Positions 1-11,150 are shown, counted from the first letter of the stretch. The stretch: 64,000 nucleotides of DNA from Escarpia spicata (GCA_963995525.1 OZ023214.1:53997339-54061338), one strand, 5' to 3'. Notes: generated from the letters alone by a model not told the origin. Numbers and translations: made by a program.

Positions 1-299
1 TTTACGTATTAAACGCACATTACGTTTTACGTTCCTAATAACTGATTTACCCCTTAATGGTGAGAATCTAGACATATATGGGGTGTTTTGAAAATATATA
101 GGTCTTACGTCTTATTCTAGGGGTCGTAGATTAATCACTGAAAGTTTGGCGCTCGAGGTTCAAACCGTCTAAGAGGAAAACGTTAACCTACCCGCATACG
201 CAAGCTTGATTATAAGTAGATATAAAGTATGGGGCAATGCCTGCAGCCCTTTCATTCTCACACACATGCCAACTTGTCCCCCCAATCCTGCCCTCATCC

Positions 300-1130
300 T
301 GCCTTATCACAAGTTATTAACATATTGTAGATTTGGAATTGTTGTGAGAGTATTAAAAACAACAACTTGCACACGCATGCACACGCCTGAAACAACTAAA
401 CGAACGTCCACTGCTGTCATTGATAGCTGGCATCGCAATGAGCATATTTGCATGTCACGACAGACGACATGAGGCTTTGTTGGCCAGGCGACATTGACTT
501 TAAATATTTCACTATGTCACGCAGTGTTATTTGGCCCAAGGGTCTACCATAAACGAAATTTTATTTGAATGTAGTCAGATGTGTTCGCATTATCGTGGGG
601 ATAAACGTAGTCACTTGATCAAACTCAGAGCCACACTCCTCTTGTTTTGCAGCTATGAGGAGCATTGCACATATGTCTTGTCAGTTTCATTGAACCTCCC
701 GGTTATTGCATTTATCATAAGATCAACTGCCTCATAGAATATCTGTCTATGCACATCGTTTGGAGTGTTGTGACATTCTGATGGCGCAGAACCCATTTCC
801 CATTTTGTGTGACCAGCTTTGTAATTTCATAGGTCGTGTCGACGGCATCTATCACAACCTTTCACTTGATATTCTGTCTGTACATGCTAAGTTCAGTGCA
901 TAACCATAGCAGTGAGTGTATAGGGAGCGGGGTTTTCTCTCTTTATGACTGCGACATCTCCATTCTTTGCACCTACATCCACCATAGCACTGACTTCGGC
1001 ATTTGTGAAGAACTAAATTGATACGCACACGTGTAGTGTATCCTTAGGCACTGGTGAAGCTCTGACGAAACATATATCGCCCCACAGTTACCGTCAGATG
1101 GCATCACTGGTTGGATCAATTAATTTCGGT
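300..1130 (-). pseudogene. hAT transposase relic, ZMYM1-like (zf-TTF) group
   Basis: Read on the minus strand, broken frames give pieces in the order expected for ZMYM1-like hAT transposases. Near 927-950 is a segment with IKRENPA, typical of the RNase-H-like core before the conserved HC..H region. At about 800-850 an alternative frame reads DTTYEITKLV. Near 715-765 is HRQIFYEAVDLI followed by a RF residue pair. Near 384-435 is AMPAINDSSGRSF, matching the hAT C-terminal dimerisation motif (usually MPATNASSERSFS). Stops and frameshifts are scattered throughout, so the copy is dead. Family assignment rests on recognised motifs in the correct order. I see no terminal inverted repeats or 8-bp target duplication. 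Confidence 0.6.
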
Positions 1131-1264
1131 GATAGGGCCGACATTTATGTACACACTTTATTATATCATAATAAACATGTATCCTATAATAAACGAATAC
1201 GAAAAGGTTCACTTTTTGTCTGGGTTCGGATCGGTGACCATAACTTTTTTTACTCATTAAAATG

Positions 1265-1735
1265 TGTATAGATCAACAAATGACGCTTTAAATTATAAAC
1301 TGCTTAGCAAAGTATTGGTCAGGCCAGGGCTCGTTTGGCCATACGACTTCCGACGTCCCTGTAATGTCAATGAAGTGTGTTGATATAACGGTTTTGTTCA
1401 ATACATTTGTCTTGGAATCGATGCCAGGTAATGCTCATATCCATGGTGTATCATCCACATATAACACCATTTTGAGGTTCTGGGTTGATGTTTGTGCCGT
1501 AAACTGCAAGCCGATTAAGGAGTACCTTTCCTAGTTGGAAAGCTTGTACGTGGATTATATTAACCATCTGCGTAACGCCATACGGTATTTATCCAGATAC
1601 ATCTTACCTTGCACAGCATTACGTACGTGAAATGCGTATAATTGTTTGTATGTTGTTACGTTATGATGTGTCTGCGAGGTCACCCATCCCTCAGTTGCAT
1701 ATTGTAATATCTTGTGAAGGCATCTTTTCTGTATG
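1265..1735 (-). pseudogene. Coding-like relic, unidentified
   Basis: The minus strand has long open stretches interrupted by three to four stops. Fragments include ATEGWVTSQTHHN near 1640-1690, YVDDTPW near 1450-1470 and SEVVWPNEPWPDQYF near 1320-1360. The composition looks like decayed coding sequence, not random DNA. It lies upstream, on the same strand, of the hAT relic and could be its N-terminal part or a different element. YVDD alone is not enough to call a reverse transcriptase. I do not recognise the family. Confidence 0.25.
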
Positions 1736-1743
1736 CTTGGGCA

Positions 1744-2160
1744 TTGACACTGCGCAGAGCAATATATTCATCTGTATGTTCCTAATGGTTTGTTTGTTAT
1801 TTTGTTGATGTGACGTAGCATAGCATAATATACCATAACACAAACATATAAGCAGACAAGAGCAGTTTGCTCATTTGTAAATGAGGAGCACATGGTTATA
1901 TATATATATATATATACAGATGCCAACTGTTCTAATATATCATACACATACTGCTAAAAAAGCAATGTTTGTACATCAACTATATGTCATTTTGTGGTAA
2001 TACAATATCTGCAGGACTCAGTTAGCAAAATGTGAATATATATGATTAGATCTATGAATAGTAACTTTTCTGATCACGTTCCAGTATGTCTTGAAATGCG
2101 AATCGATGTGTCTTTTCATGAAACATTTGTAGTGGTACTAATTAGACCTATCCATTTATT
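1744..2160. other. No gene seen; short (TA)n
   Basis: AT-rich sequence with a (TA)n run near 1895-1914. No splice-bounded or conserved open frame is visible. Confidence 0.4.
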
Positions 2161-2162
2161 TA

Positions 2163-2720
2163 GGTGAGCGTATGGCTAAACCGAACATTTTGCTAAGCTG
2201 GTGAAATAATTTCCGTAATAAATTGAGGTGACTGACTCAAACAGGAATATACATTCCCATTTATCAGTGGGGTATTTTGTTACCGTTAAGTGCATGTTTG
2301 GCAATAACTGTGTATAATTTGCTTTTTGTGAAAAAAAAATGCCAATTTCATATAATCCAATAAGGTGTCTTTTTACATTTGAACGGAAAGTGTAATTCAA
2401 TGACAAATTGTCCTGTTGCCGTGAATGTGCCCTGTTTTAGACCATGCACCAATATTAAGTCATTTTATAGCATCCTTTGCCTTTTTGATAAACACCGGAT
2501 CGTAGCCTATTCGGGCTTACTCCTTTGTAAAAAAATCGGCTTGTTTAGTTATGCAGTGATATTAATTAAGCAAAGGGTTAATAAGCTTATTCAGGTGAAC
2601 GTTTTGTTAAGCTGAGGAAGTAATTTCTGTAGTTAATTCAGGTAACGAAATCAATCAAAGGCGTGCATTCCTTTTTTCCAGTGAGATATTTTGTTAGTTA
2701 AAACGCAAGTTTCTAACAAT
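2163..2720 (+). repeat. Direct repeat pair, ~430-bp offset
   Basis: A segment at about 2163-2303 recurs imperfectly at about 2593-2720. Both share a GGTGA..GT start, a GTTAAGCTG/GCTAAGCTG block, GTAATTTCTGT/ATAATTTCCGT and a GATATTTTGTTA/GGTATTTTGTTA block in the same order. This looks like a two-copy tandem unit of roughly 430 bp. Confidence 0.5.
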
Positions 2721-3440
2721 GTTCCAGAACATTGTTCCAGTAACGTAACATTTCATGAAAACATTGCTTTTATTTACTTACCAAAATGCTATTTAGGGAT
2801 ATACTTCCATTATAATAAACTTTTATAGATGTAAAGGACATGATCATTTTATTGCAACCTTTATCCTCTTAACCGTAACATTTTTTTTGATGGGCTTTTC
2901 CTTTTATAGCATAATTTGTGCTTTTGAAAACATGTAACATTGGGACTTATGGAAAATTGCTCATTGCCTTCAAAACGTGTCCTTTGTTACCAAAAGAGTA
3001 TTTTGCGACTTTTCCCCAAGAGTACACGGTATTATAGAATAATTTGCAATTTAAAAAATAAAAATCTTGCTCCAAAATTTTACTCACTATTTTAACCAGA
3101 CGTTTGCCCTTTTGTGGAGAATGCTGCCCTGCTTGATACGGGGAATTCCATTTTATAGAGAATGTTGCCCTGTTTATAACGGAAATTATATTCGTACCTT
3201 CAATGTTTGTCCTTGTTAACAACAATGCTGTTTGCCGTTTTGAGGCTTTCCTCAATTTTGTTTCAAGAAAATGTTTCATTTGAGATATGATCACTAGTAG
3301 ATTGTCCTTTTGTGGTGCAAGTGACCCATTTTCATATGTACTTCGATCCCAACTAGTTGCCGCTTAATGAGAGCAAAATATGGATTTTTTCTCACAATAA
3401 ATTGCCATTTTAAGGACATTTTGCTTTTTACCATCGAAAG
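2720..3440. repeat. Degenerate short-period repeat tract
   Basis: Phrases built around TGCCCTTTT / TGCCCTGTTT recur every few tens of bases, clearest at 3118-3190, where GAGAATGCTGCCCTG and GAGAATGTTGCCCTG lie about 40 bp apart. It looks like a decayed minisatellite upstream of the Penelope fragment. The open frames here on either strand have no protein-family features. Confidence 0.35.
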
Positions 3441-3454
3441 TGCCCTTTTAGGAC

Positions 3455-4415
3455 TTTGTTCTGTATGGAAAATACTGTTAATGTCTTTGGAAATACGTAC
3501 TTTAGATTTAGAGGAGAAATGTATCAGCAGAAATTTTGTGTAGTCATGTGCAGTCCTGTATCCCCCATTGTTGTGAACTTGTATTGGAGGATTTGGAGCA
3601 GAAAAATCATTGCACCAGAGGATTGCCAACTAAGAAACCGGAAGCGATATGTGGATGCAGTTATCTGCTTAGTGCATACAGGAAAAAGCAAAGAAATTAC
3701 CAAAACACATGAACACTGTTGACCCTACGGGTACCATCAGTTTTACAAGAGAAGAAGAACAGAACAACAGCATGCCATTCCTTGATGCTAAGTTCACGAG
3801 AACGGAAGATCACAGCATGAAGTCTACAGTGTATCGGACGAAGAAGAAGGAAGAGGAGAAAGAAAAAGACTGGAAAAAAGAAAACGGGCAAGACGTACAG
3901 AAGCCAAGAATTATCCCATGTGTGTGTGGAGGGAGTCTCAGAGAAAGAACATCGAGTCCTGAAAAAGTATGGGGTAGCAACAGCCATGCGTCCCCACACT
4001 ACCATCAGGCGCCTGTTGGTATACCCTAAGGACAAAGTGGAGCCAGAAGAACAAGGCGAACTGGTGTACCAAATAATATGCAAGAAGTGTGGTACTGAAT
4101 ATATTGGGGAGACGGGACGATTGTTCAAAACGAGAAAGGATGGTGACAACACAAGGAAAGAGAAATACAAGAGGAGCGAGAAAAAAGATCATTGTCGACA
4201 ATCAACAAATCCGCCCTCACAGACTACGCAACAACACCAAATCATATCATAGACTGGGAGGGAGCGAAAATAGTGGGCAAGGAAGCCAACTGAAGAAACG
4301 GCAAATAAAAGAAGCCATATGGGTCAGAAAGGCTAGGACACCGGTCAACCGGAGACGAGGAAAATTACGAACTATCTCACATGTACGATGACGTCATACG
4401 TCACATGTACTTAAG
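3455..4415 (+). pseudogene. Penelope-like element, 3' half (RT end + GIY-YIG endonuclease)
   Basis: Frames in + order show the end of a Penelope reverse transcriptase and its GIY-YIG endonuclease. The first part carries NTYFRFRGEMYQQ, SPVSPIVVNLY and KRYVDA (about 3486-3660). KRYVDA stands where PLE RTs have KRYVDD, so a catalytic Asp is lost. Next comes NSMPFLDAKFTR (about 3767-3800), the usual post-catalytic PFLD motif. A second frame holds the linker TAMRPHTTIRRLLVYPKDK and then VYQIICKKCGTEYIGETGR (about 4060-4120), the GIY-YIG core. The C-terminal IKEAIWVRKARTPVNR segment follows in another frame to about 4390. At least three frameshifts and a deletion after the PFLD region make it nonfunctional. 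PLEs use the endonuclease and RT for target-primed retrotransposition. Confidence 0.8.
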
Positions 4416-4423
4416 AAGTTAAG

Positions 4424-5355
4424 ATAAGATAAGATACGATAATGCTTTATTGTCTCAACTATGGAGTTGATAAATTGGTCTCGGGTGAGAACAGACATGG
4501 CTTCAATATGTACATAAACCATTCAACAAAAACAGCCGATAAATAATACATACATACACATTACTTATTATAAAACGACAAGTGACACTGTGGCAGGAGG
4601 CATCATGAATTAAGTTGTTTAATAGACAGTGGCACGAATGAGTGTTTGTATCTATTAAGCCTGCACCGAAGAGTTATATAACGTCTGCCAGATGGCAGGA
4701 GCTAAAATTAATTATGCAGAACATGTTTAGTATCACAAATAATCTTGACTGACTGTCTTCTTAATGTCTGTTCAAAAATCTCCTAAAGGAAAATCATGGG
4801 AGATGTGGAACCTGTGATTTTCATGGCAGTTCTCATCAATCGAGAAAGCACCCATAGCGCAGTTTGCTTTCAATAATGGAGCAATAAAAAAGAACAAGTA
4901 TTTTCTCATCGGCAACGAAAGCTCTCAGTTTGCGGAGAAAGTACAACCGATGGTCTACTTTGAAGCATACACGGTGAACATGGACATTCCATCTAAATTT
5001 GTTATCAAGGTGGACACCTAGGTATTTTTACTGACTGACCTGGGCAATTTCTTCACCACTGACTGACCTGGGCAATTTCTTCACCACAGGCAAGCGATCG
5101 GCAACAATACATTTAGCATCAAAAACCATGTTTTGAGTCTTGTTGACATTGAGTTTGAGGTGGTTGTTGTCACACCAACGTACAAAGGTTTCAATTTCAG
5201 ACATGTATGTACTGATGTCAGAATCAACATGTAACAGACCAAGAATAGCCGAGTCATCAGATAATTTAATTATGTAGTTGTTAGTACTGCTGCTGTTACA
5301 GTCATTTGTATACAGTGTGTACAAAATCGGCGAACTGACACAACCTTGGTTGTCA
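4424..5355 (-). pseudogene. 5'-truncated LINE, L2/Rex-like RT C-terminus and 3' tail
   Basis: On the minus strand the RT core reads SPILYTLYTNDC, then IIKLSDDSAIL (SDD in place of the usual ADD catalytic motif, common in this LINE group), then FVRWCDNNHLKLNVNKTQNM. Past a 28-bp duplication it continues with YLGVHLDN-like and HRLYFLRKLRAF segments down to about 4860. The element ends at 4424-4445 with AATAAAGCATTATC and then several ATCTT units, a short repeated 3' tail as in L2/Rex/CR1-type LINEs. Sequence beyond about 5355 no longer resembles the ORF, so the copy is 5'-truncated. Confidence 0.75.
5030..5085. repeat. Exact 28-bp tandem duplication inside the LINE
   Basis: Positions 5030-5057 and 5058-5085 are identical (ACTGACTGACCTGGGCAATT followed by TCTTCACC). 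It falls in the RT C-terminal coding region. Because 28 is not a multiple of 3 it shifts the frame. Confidence 0.9.
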
Positions 5356-5429
5356 AATCGACGAATGCCTCTACAAGGTAAACATTGAATATTCAACAAT
5401 TTAACATTTTTTATATCCATTTCATGTAT

Positions 5430-6380
5430 TGGATATGTTTAAAAGAACTCATCTGCATAGAATAATGTAAAAGGTTAAATTAGTACGAAGGTTAAAGAAG
5501 TGAAACAATAGATATAGAAATAACAAATTATGTGACAATTACCGTAATTCACTGTGATGTCATGTTGAGTTGTTACTCGGGTAACAACTGAACAGATTGA
5601 GCCCATCTCGTATTCACTATACAATAACACGCAGATTGCTCTCCATACACGGCGCATATTGCAGCTCATAAGCAATTCAATACACAGCAACGCACTGAAC
5701 CTTATATCAGATTTGTAAGTTTTGTACACCACCTCATCTAATGAGTTTTGCTAGGCGTGTGACCTTATTAAAACGTATGGTTTTTGAGTAATCCTGTGCT
5801 CTTGCTTAAACGTGTGGCTTTACAACGATCCAATTGTTGTATTAAAACATGTAGCTTTAGAATGATTCAGTGATTATATTCTAAGTTGAGTGTGTGCTTC
5901 AGAGTGCTCACATTCTGAAAGTGAAGTGACTGTAGGCCTTTTATTTCCTGTTCAGAGACTTCTTGTTAAATAAACAATATGTATTAGAAGTGAACTTTAT
6001 TAATGGTATGCTTACAAAGGTATCATAATCTGGCAGAAAACCATTTTAAGTATTTTTTTCAAACAACACCATGTCCCACCCGCAAGTGTTCGACAAAGTA
6101 TTATATATATATGTGGCTCTTTCAGAACATAAGGCAAGAACTATGCCTTTATTGGTGTTCTACCGGCATGCGTAAAGAGTATTATATGTCTGGCTCTTTC
6201 AAACACGTAAGAAATGTAATACATGTTACTGCATTTCTCGAACGTACCAATCTTCTTTAACTGACTATGTCGGAAATATGTTTTTCGCTAGAGAATATTT
6301 TTGTCATACGTCACAACACACATGTCAGCCTTTCTATAAAATAAACACTAGCAATTCCAATGAAAACTAATCCATATTTC
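5430..6380. other. No gene seen
   Basis: AT-rich DNA with scattered stops in all frames. The open frames of 85 codons or fewer show no domain, signal peptide or splice support. Confidence 0.4.
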
Positions 6381-6382
6381 AG

Positions 6383-6582
6383 TGAAATACGAACTGAAAC
6401 ATTCGTATATCTATTACAATTACTGTACAACGGAGAACACACCCATCACCTACCAGCACCCACTTCGGCAAACGTCACAAGTCTCCGTCAAAGTCGAAAT
6501 AACTGCAGTTAGAAGTCAGAACACGTCGTCCGCTTCAACGCAAACCGATCTGAGACCGATTTGTGAGGAAACAGACGACTAG
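6383..6582 (+). CDS. Candidate terminal exon of an unknown gene
   Basis: A plausible acceptor (CCATATTTCAG, ending at 6382) precedes a 200-bp open segment that ends in TAG at 6580-6582. The segment becomes noticeably richer in G+C and in codon-like structure after about 6440, and its encoded end is rich in Ser/Thr/Gln (SSASTQTDL, then CEETDD). That composition contrasts with the AT-rich flanks. I do not recognise the product. No AATAAA is obvious just downstream, and a further acceptor-like TTTCAG lies near 6711, so the exon status is inference. No partner exon upstream could be tied to it. Confidence 0.3.
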
Positions 6583-7015
6583 TCTGTGTAACAACGGACC
6601 ACTACGACAACGGATGACATGACAGAAACGACGGAACCTGATAGATATATAGAATTATATATATATATACATTTTTAAACAACTGAAGTTTGTAGACTTA
6701 ATTAAATTTCAGACAGCGATTATATTGTTTACGGCACAACACAATGAACTACCAAATAGTTTGCAAACAATGTTTAAACGGCATATCTCAACACATGATA
6801 CTCGACAGAAAGACAATGACCATCGTATGTAAAGGTGAAAATGTTAGCTGGTGTTACGGATATAAGACTGAAAGGGATGCCGAAGTGGAGAGCACCTTGT
6901 ATCGACAAGATGCGTGTGGAGATGTTAATGGCAGCGGGGAGATTGAAGCCGCAGGACAGAGTCTGTTGAATGCACGTACCATAAGAGTGGCCGACAAGGG
7001 TAATTGTCTCAATAT
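6583..7015. other. No clear gene; start of LINE relic uncertain
   Basis: Contains a (TA)n run near 6655-6671. The 122-codon frame beginning at 6744 has no recognisable features until about 7020, where LINE-like sequence begins in a different frame. Confidence 0.35.
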
Positions 7016-7019
7016 GGAA

Positions 7020-7790
7020 GAGGAACAGAGATGTGCAAGATCCAGGGAAATACTGAGGCATCACACATATAAGTCACGTCATGGAGCAGCTGGAGAGGAT
7101 TCTCATGAATGAGACGATTCGAAAAACGATTGGGGAAAAACAACAGGATTCAGAAAGGGCAGAGGGACGACTGGTGGGATGTTTGCATTAACACAGCTGG
7201 TAAACAAGGGGTTGGAGATCATGTGAGAATGGTAATGGAATGTATGGACGTAGAGATGGTATATGACGCAGTCCCATGACAGATGGTGATGGCAACAGTG
7301 AGTTGGATGGGAGTGCCAGAAGCCGAAGCCGAAGCCAGGCTGGTGGAAGCAATGTATGAAATAACAAAAGGAACAGTTGTGGTTGGATCTGGGATGTCCG
7401 AAGAGTTTCCATTTAACATATGTTTGAGGTAAGGAATTGCCCTTAGCCCTTTACGGTTTATCTTGGTGATGGAACTAGTCAGCAGGAAGATCAGCACAAA
7501 GAATGTTCTCTGGAAGATGACGTTTGCAGACGATAGAAGTGTATTGAACACCAGAGCGAGGACATGAACATCAGGCTGGTTGGGAAGCAGACAAAAGCAT
7601 GTGGGTGGGTTTGTGTAACTTGGTGGAATGGTTACGGCGTGGATGGGCATTCAAAGGTAGAGGAGCGACGTCGGATACAAATAGGAGCGAATGTTTGGAG
7701 ACAGGTAGAGGGACTCATGATGGACCGACACATTTAAAAAAAGCTGGAAGGGAAAGTTCAGGAGCGTGTGTTACACAGTGGCTTTGACAG
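7020..7790 (+). pseudogene. LINE reverse-transcriptase relic
   Basis: Joining frames by eye shows the RT core in the right order. GDVQDPGKY-like and ISHVMEQLERI segments (about 7025-7095) are followed by ERAEGRLVGCLH-like sequence (7150-7190), where this family has the GFRKGRGT block. AEARLVEAMYEITKGTVVVG (about 7330-7390) follows, then ALSPLRFILVMELVSRKIST (about 7440-7500) and MTFADDRSVL (about 7517-7545), the FADD catalytic motif. A C-terminal piece, GANVWRQVEGLMMDR, lies at about 7690-7730. Many frameshifts and stops separate the pieces. This lineage differs from the other LINEs in the window; I do not name the clade. Confidence 0.65.
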
Positions 7791-7799
7791 AATAACAAC

Positions 7800-9420
7800 A
7801 ATATAAGCTGCAAGTTTGTGATAATAACTGGGTTCGAGGAATAACAACTCACACGCACACACACCAATATACAAAACTAAAATGTGCTATTTATGACATT
7901 GCTCCCCAAATTAAAACATTGTAGCTTGATCTCAGTATAGCAGATATTGTCTTGAGCGGCCACCCTTTGACAGTAAAAGCGGTATCTCAAAACAGATAGT
8001 CCACATGGCAAGCGGAACCGAGAAAGCCGTCGTCCAAGTCGGGTTCTACTGTGCCATTGGATAGTGGGCACACTGCGCCCAACTACTAAGTATATCATCA
8101 CATACTGATCGTAAGACGTCCAGCTAAGTATACTAATAAATACACTCCCAATTGAATATCACGTTTTAATAGCATCAAATAATGGTCACGAGGGTATTGA
8201 TGAGACGCTATGCCATAGCAGTTTGTAATGTCTACGTTGACGTTTGCACGTCATAGGGAGCTATAGTGTATTTAGCACGCCGAGTAGGCGTGCTGCCATT
8301 CAACTATGATTCGTGGGCGCCATCGAGACGCAAATGTTACGGCAGCCAATATTGAAAGCGCACACAAACGAGTAATAATAATAAGCGGTGTTCGGGACTA
8401 TATCTTGTTCTCTTCTCACTTTCATCATTACTGCATATTGTCGACCTCTTGTTTCGTTGCCGGGTAGCCGAGCCATTACGCCAGTCAACCGCAGTCGATC
8501 CTGTGTCTTTCTCCACTCCGTCTTGCGGTTTTACCCATTGTGTTATTTCTATTTTCGCCCATCATTCATCTCAAACAATATTCCATATGATCATTTGTAT
8601 GACCAATATTTGATATGCCACCGACGTGAAATTACAATATTTCGCCAAGCAATCATTGTTTATATTTAACGTCAGTGGTTATTTCACATTTTAAAATTAA
8701 ACTACATTTGCTATCGAAACATTTAAACTGTAGCATTGATCAGTTCGCGGAATAACTAAATATACCAATGTTCGTCCTTAAACAGAAGTTGACACAGGAG
8801 TAGTCTCATGTGTACATCATGCCAGTGTCTATGCTGTGGATGACTACAAATGTTGGGGGCAAATGATTTGCAACATTAAGCAAATTAACCTTATGAACTA
8901 TTTAGTATTGTACATTGACTACACATTATAATTTGCTTAATTAGTTTATTTGCAGTTACCAGAGTTCATGTCAACACGAGAAACTATAAATATTTATTTT
9001 CATCAATTCTGATTATAGTTAATGTTACATTATGCTAGCATCGTGAATCTTATGACACAAAGAGCTCTCTACACTTCTATCTCTCTCTGATACAAGTCAG
9101 GGAACTTATCGTGTCGAGTGAAACATGAATCAACTATAGTCCTTTCACGTATCGGATAAGCCACAATGTGTCACTCTGTTCAGCATTTAGCTATAAGAAT
9201 ATCAACGCCTTGAGTATAATATATAAATTAGAGTTCCGACAGTTTGTTCACCGAGTGCACTTATCTTTGCAAAAATATATTGTACATTCCTAAACTTGTT
9301 ATTCTAAAACGTTTCCACTGTGACAGTGTGTACGAGACACCATTGCAAACAATTGTGTCATCAACCCTAACTAATTATAATAATAACCTCGACTAACCCT
9401 AACTAATAATGACCTGCCGC
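7800..9420. other. No gene seen
   Basis: Mixed-composition DNA without a convincing exon or repeat family. A short inverted repeat (ATTAAGCAAAT at 8874-8884 and ATTTGCTTAAT near 8931-8941) is the only structured element noted. Confidence 0.4.
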
Positions 9421-9425
9421 ACATT

Positions 9426-9581
9426 AACCAATCATCCCCATCATCTGATTGGTTCCAACGAATATGCACTCGACCCTAGTGCAAGTTTGCGTTACATTCC
9501 TTTTTAAATACGATCCTAAAGATAGGGGCCTACGTCTTTATAAATACACATAGAAAGTGAACATTCGGAAAATATATACAG
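9426..9581 (+). promoter_or_regulatory. Candidate TATA promoter with inverted CCAAT pair and short first exon
   Basis: Two CCAAT boxes form a perfect 9-bp inverted repeat (AACCAATCA 9426-9434, TGATTGGTT 9446-9454). TATAAATA follows at 9539-9546, and a strong donor, ACAG|GTAAGA, has its GT at 9582-9583. The order and spacing resemble a small RNA polymerase II promoter with a noncoding first exon ending at 9581. No downstream exon could be assigned. Confidence 0.3.
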
Positions 9582-9589
9582 GTAAGACT

Positions 9590-10280
9590 CAGTGTTTTGA
9601 ACTTAACAGTATAGTGTTTTTTAATTGAGCTTAAACAAAAACGGTATATCCACTTTCTTCATTTTAAGAACAAGTAATTTTTGTGTTTCAACCTCAAAGT
9701 TTAAACAATTTTTGTTAAACAAAGTTGGTGTATATTAAGAATCCAAAATCACAGAGAATGGTACAAAGTCTGAAATATATGGTACGCAAAATGGTGTATT
9801 AAATTATTTTGTTTTCAAAATGCCTTGTATCCGTACAGCGCGCGCCGTCACTTCGCGTAGTTGCGCATGCGGCACGGCGGAGCTGATTGGCTGAAAACGG
9901 ATATATCGCGTTTTCGTTAAAAAGACGGATGGTGCTTATTGCGTTTTGAAAACAAACGCTCTTTTGTGCACGTCACATAATGTGGATTTATCGCATTTTC
10001 GTACAAATTATATAATATTTTAGCTCAACACTCAACAAGGTGTTTAAACAAACGGATCGTCTTGGTTTGGGCGAAATAAAAAATGGCATTTATGGCGTTT
10101 CGCCCTGCAAACCTTCATGTAGGCCTATTTACGCAAACGTATCTCGGCGTTACACGTATGGGGAACATGTGACCGGCAAATTCAGCAGACGCCAATGCCT
10201 ATAAGTTAAAATATAATAGCGTAACTAATGATGCATAAAGCGAATAATTATAGCTGAAACTGTCTACTGTTCTGGCAGTC
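9590..10280. other. No gene seen
   Basis: AT-rich sequence interrupted by a GC-rich, CpG-containing patch at about 9838-9885. No ORF or repeat family recognised. Confidence 0.35.
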
Positions 10281-10281
10281 T

Positions 10282-10467
10282 TTAAGCCCGGCGTACACGT
10301 TGCGATGAAACGTCGGCGACTAGTCGGATGATGATTGGTCCATGACTCAGTTATAATATGTATGACCATCAGTGTTAACCAGGGTGATGAGCACCTCAGA
10401 CTCGTGGACTATTCTACGATGAGCTGTTAGCGACGACTACAAATCGGTGCGTGTATGCTGATGTTAA
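10282..10467. mobile_element. MITE with TTAA ends
   Basis: TTAA occurs at 10282-10285 and 10464-10467. The ends are imperfect inverted repeats of about 35-40 bp: the left end reads inward GCCCGGCGTACACG and then a GCGATGAAACGTCGGCGAC block. The right end read from the other strand has CATCAGCATACACG and then CGATTTGTAGTCGTCGC. A 186-bp non-coding body with TTAA at both ends fits a piggyBac- or Kolobok-type non-autonomous element. Superfamily is inferred from TTAA only. Confidence 0.6.
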
Positions 10468-10469
10468 AA

Positions 10470-11010
10470 TATGTATTTAAATACTGACATTCAATTTTGG
10501 ATGACACATGTAAAATGTTGATCAACACTTAATCACAACGACTGTTTTAAAAGAGATGGACATGCGTACATGCGTGTGTACATACACACGCACGCACGCA
10601 CGTATACATGCGCGCGCACACACGCAAACACACACACAATATAATATCTACTATAATATCTAAGACTGGGCAAAATGAAATGTTTTGTAACACCAATAAT
10701 AAAACGTTATAATATTTTAGGAAACATGTTTACAGTAACAATCGAATTAGATTGATGAAGAATGATTCACGATAAAGTTATTTCAGTTGACACTAACGTT
10801 TCTAACTTCCCCAAATTAGTCTTACCAACTGCAATATTAAATCATACATGGTCATGTTAACTTGCTAATATATCACACGCCAACGGTATTCTTCTTCTTC
10901 TGACGTGTTAAGGTGTTAAGATGCCCGACAGTTAAATGTTGTCTATGCTTAGGCCCTAACAACGTCCGCAATATAAGTATTTTATCAATGCACATACCTA
11001 TACAAACGTT
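10470..11010. other. No gene seen; purine-pyrimidine alternating tract
   Basis: Holds an alternating CA/CG/TG tract at about 10561-10640 that could form Z-DNA. Nothing else is recognisable. Confidence 0.4.
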
Positions 11011-11015
11011 CTCAC

Positions 11016-11150
11016 CTTTGCATTGAACGAATGTCGATCTGTAGTGAATCTGAAATCGCGGCGTATTTCGAAAGATCGCACCATGCATGAAAAAGCGGCG
11101 AGTGCGAACACACCAAAGACAAACGTATGCATTGTCTTTGCCACAAACAT
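11016..11150 (-). CDS. Candidate first coding exon of a secreted protein
   Basis: Reading the minus strand from ATG at 11150-11148, 45 codons are open up to a good donor (AATGCAAAG|GTGAGA, GT at plus 11015-11014), leaving phase 0. The encoded start is MFVAKTMHTFVFGVFALAAF with SCMVRS after it. This is a short N-region, a hydrophobic core and small residues, as in a signal peptide, followed by a basic, polar stretch (RRDFRFTTDRHSF). A second in-frame ATG at 11132 would also suit. No downstream exon with a matching acceptor was convincing. TATA-like sequence at 11357-11363 lies about 210 bp upstream. Product unknown. Confidence 0.4.

Noticed and set aside
145..175. GGTTCAAACC resembling a Pol III B box
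   Set aside because: No A box at the proper distance and no tRNA or SINE body follows.
1440..1480. YVDD as a reverse-transcriptase active site
   Set aside because: Flanking residues do not match any RT motif order; four residues alone are weak.
3697..4201. 157- and 87-codon minus-strand frames
   Set aside because: Antisense of the Penelope endonuclease region; no features of their own.
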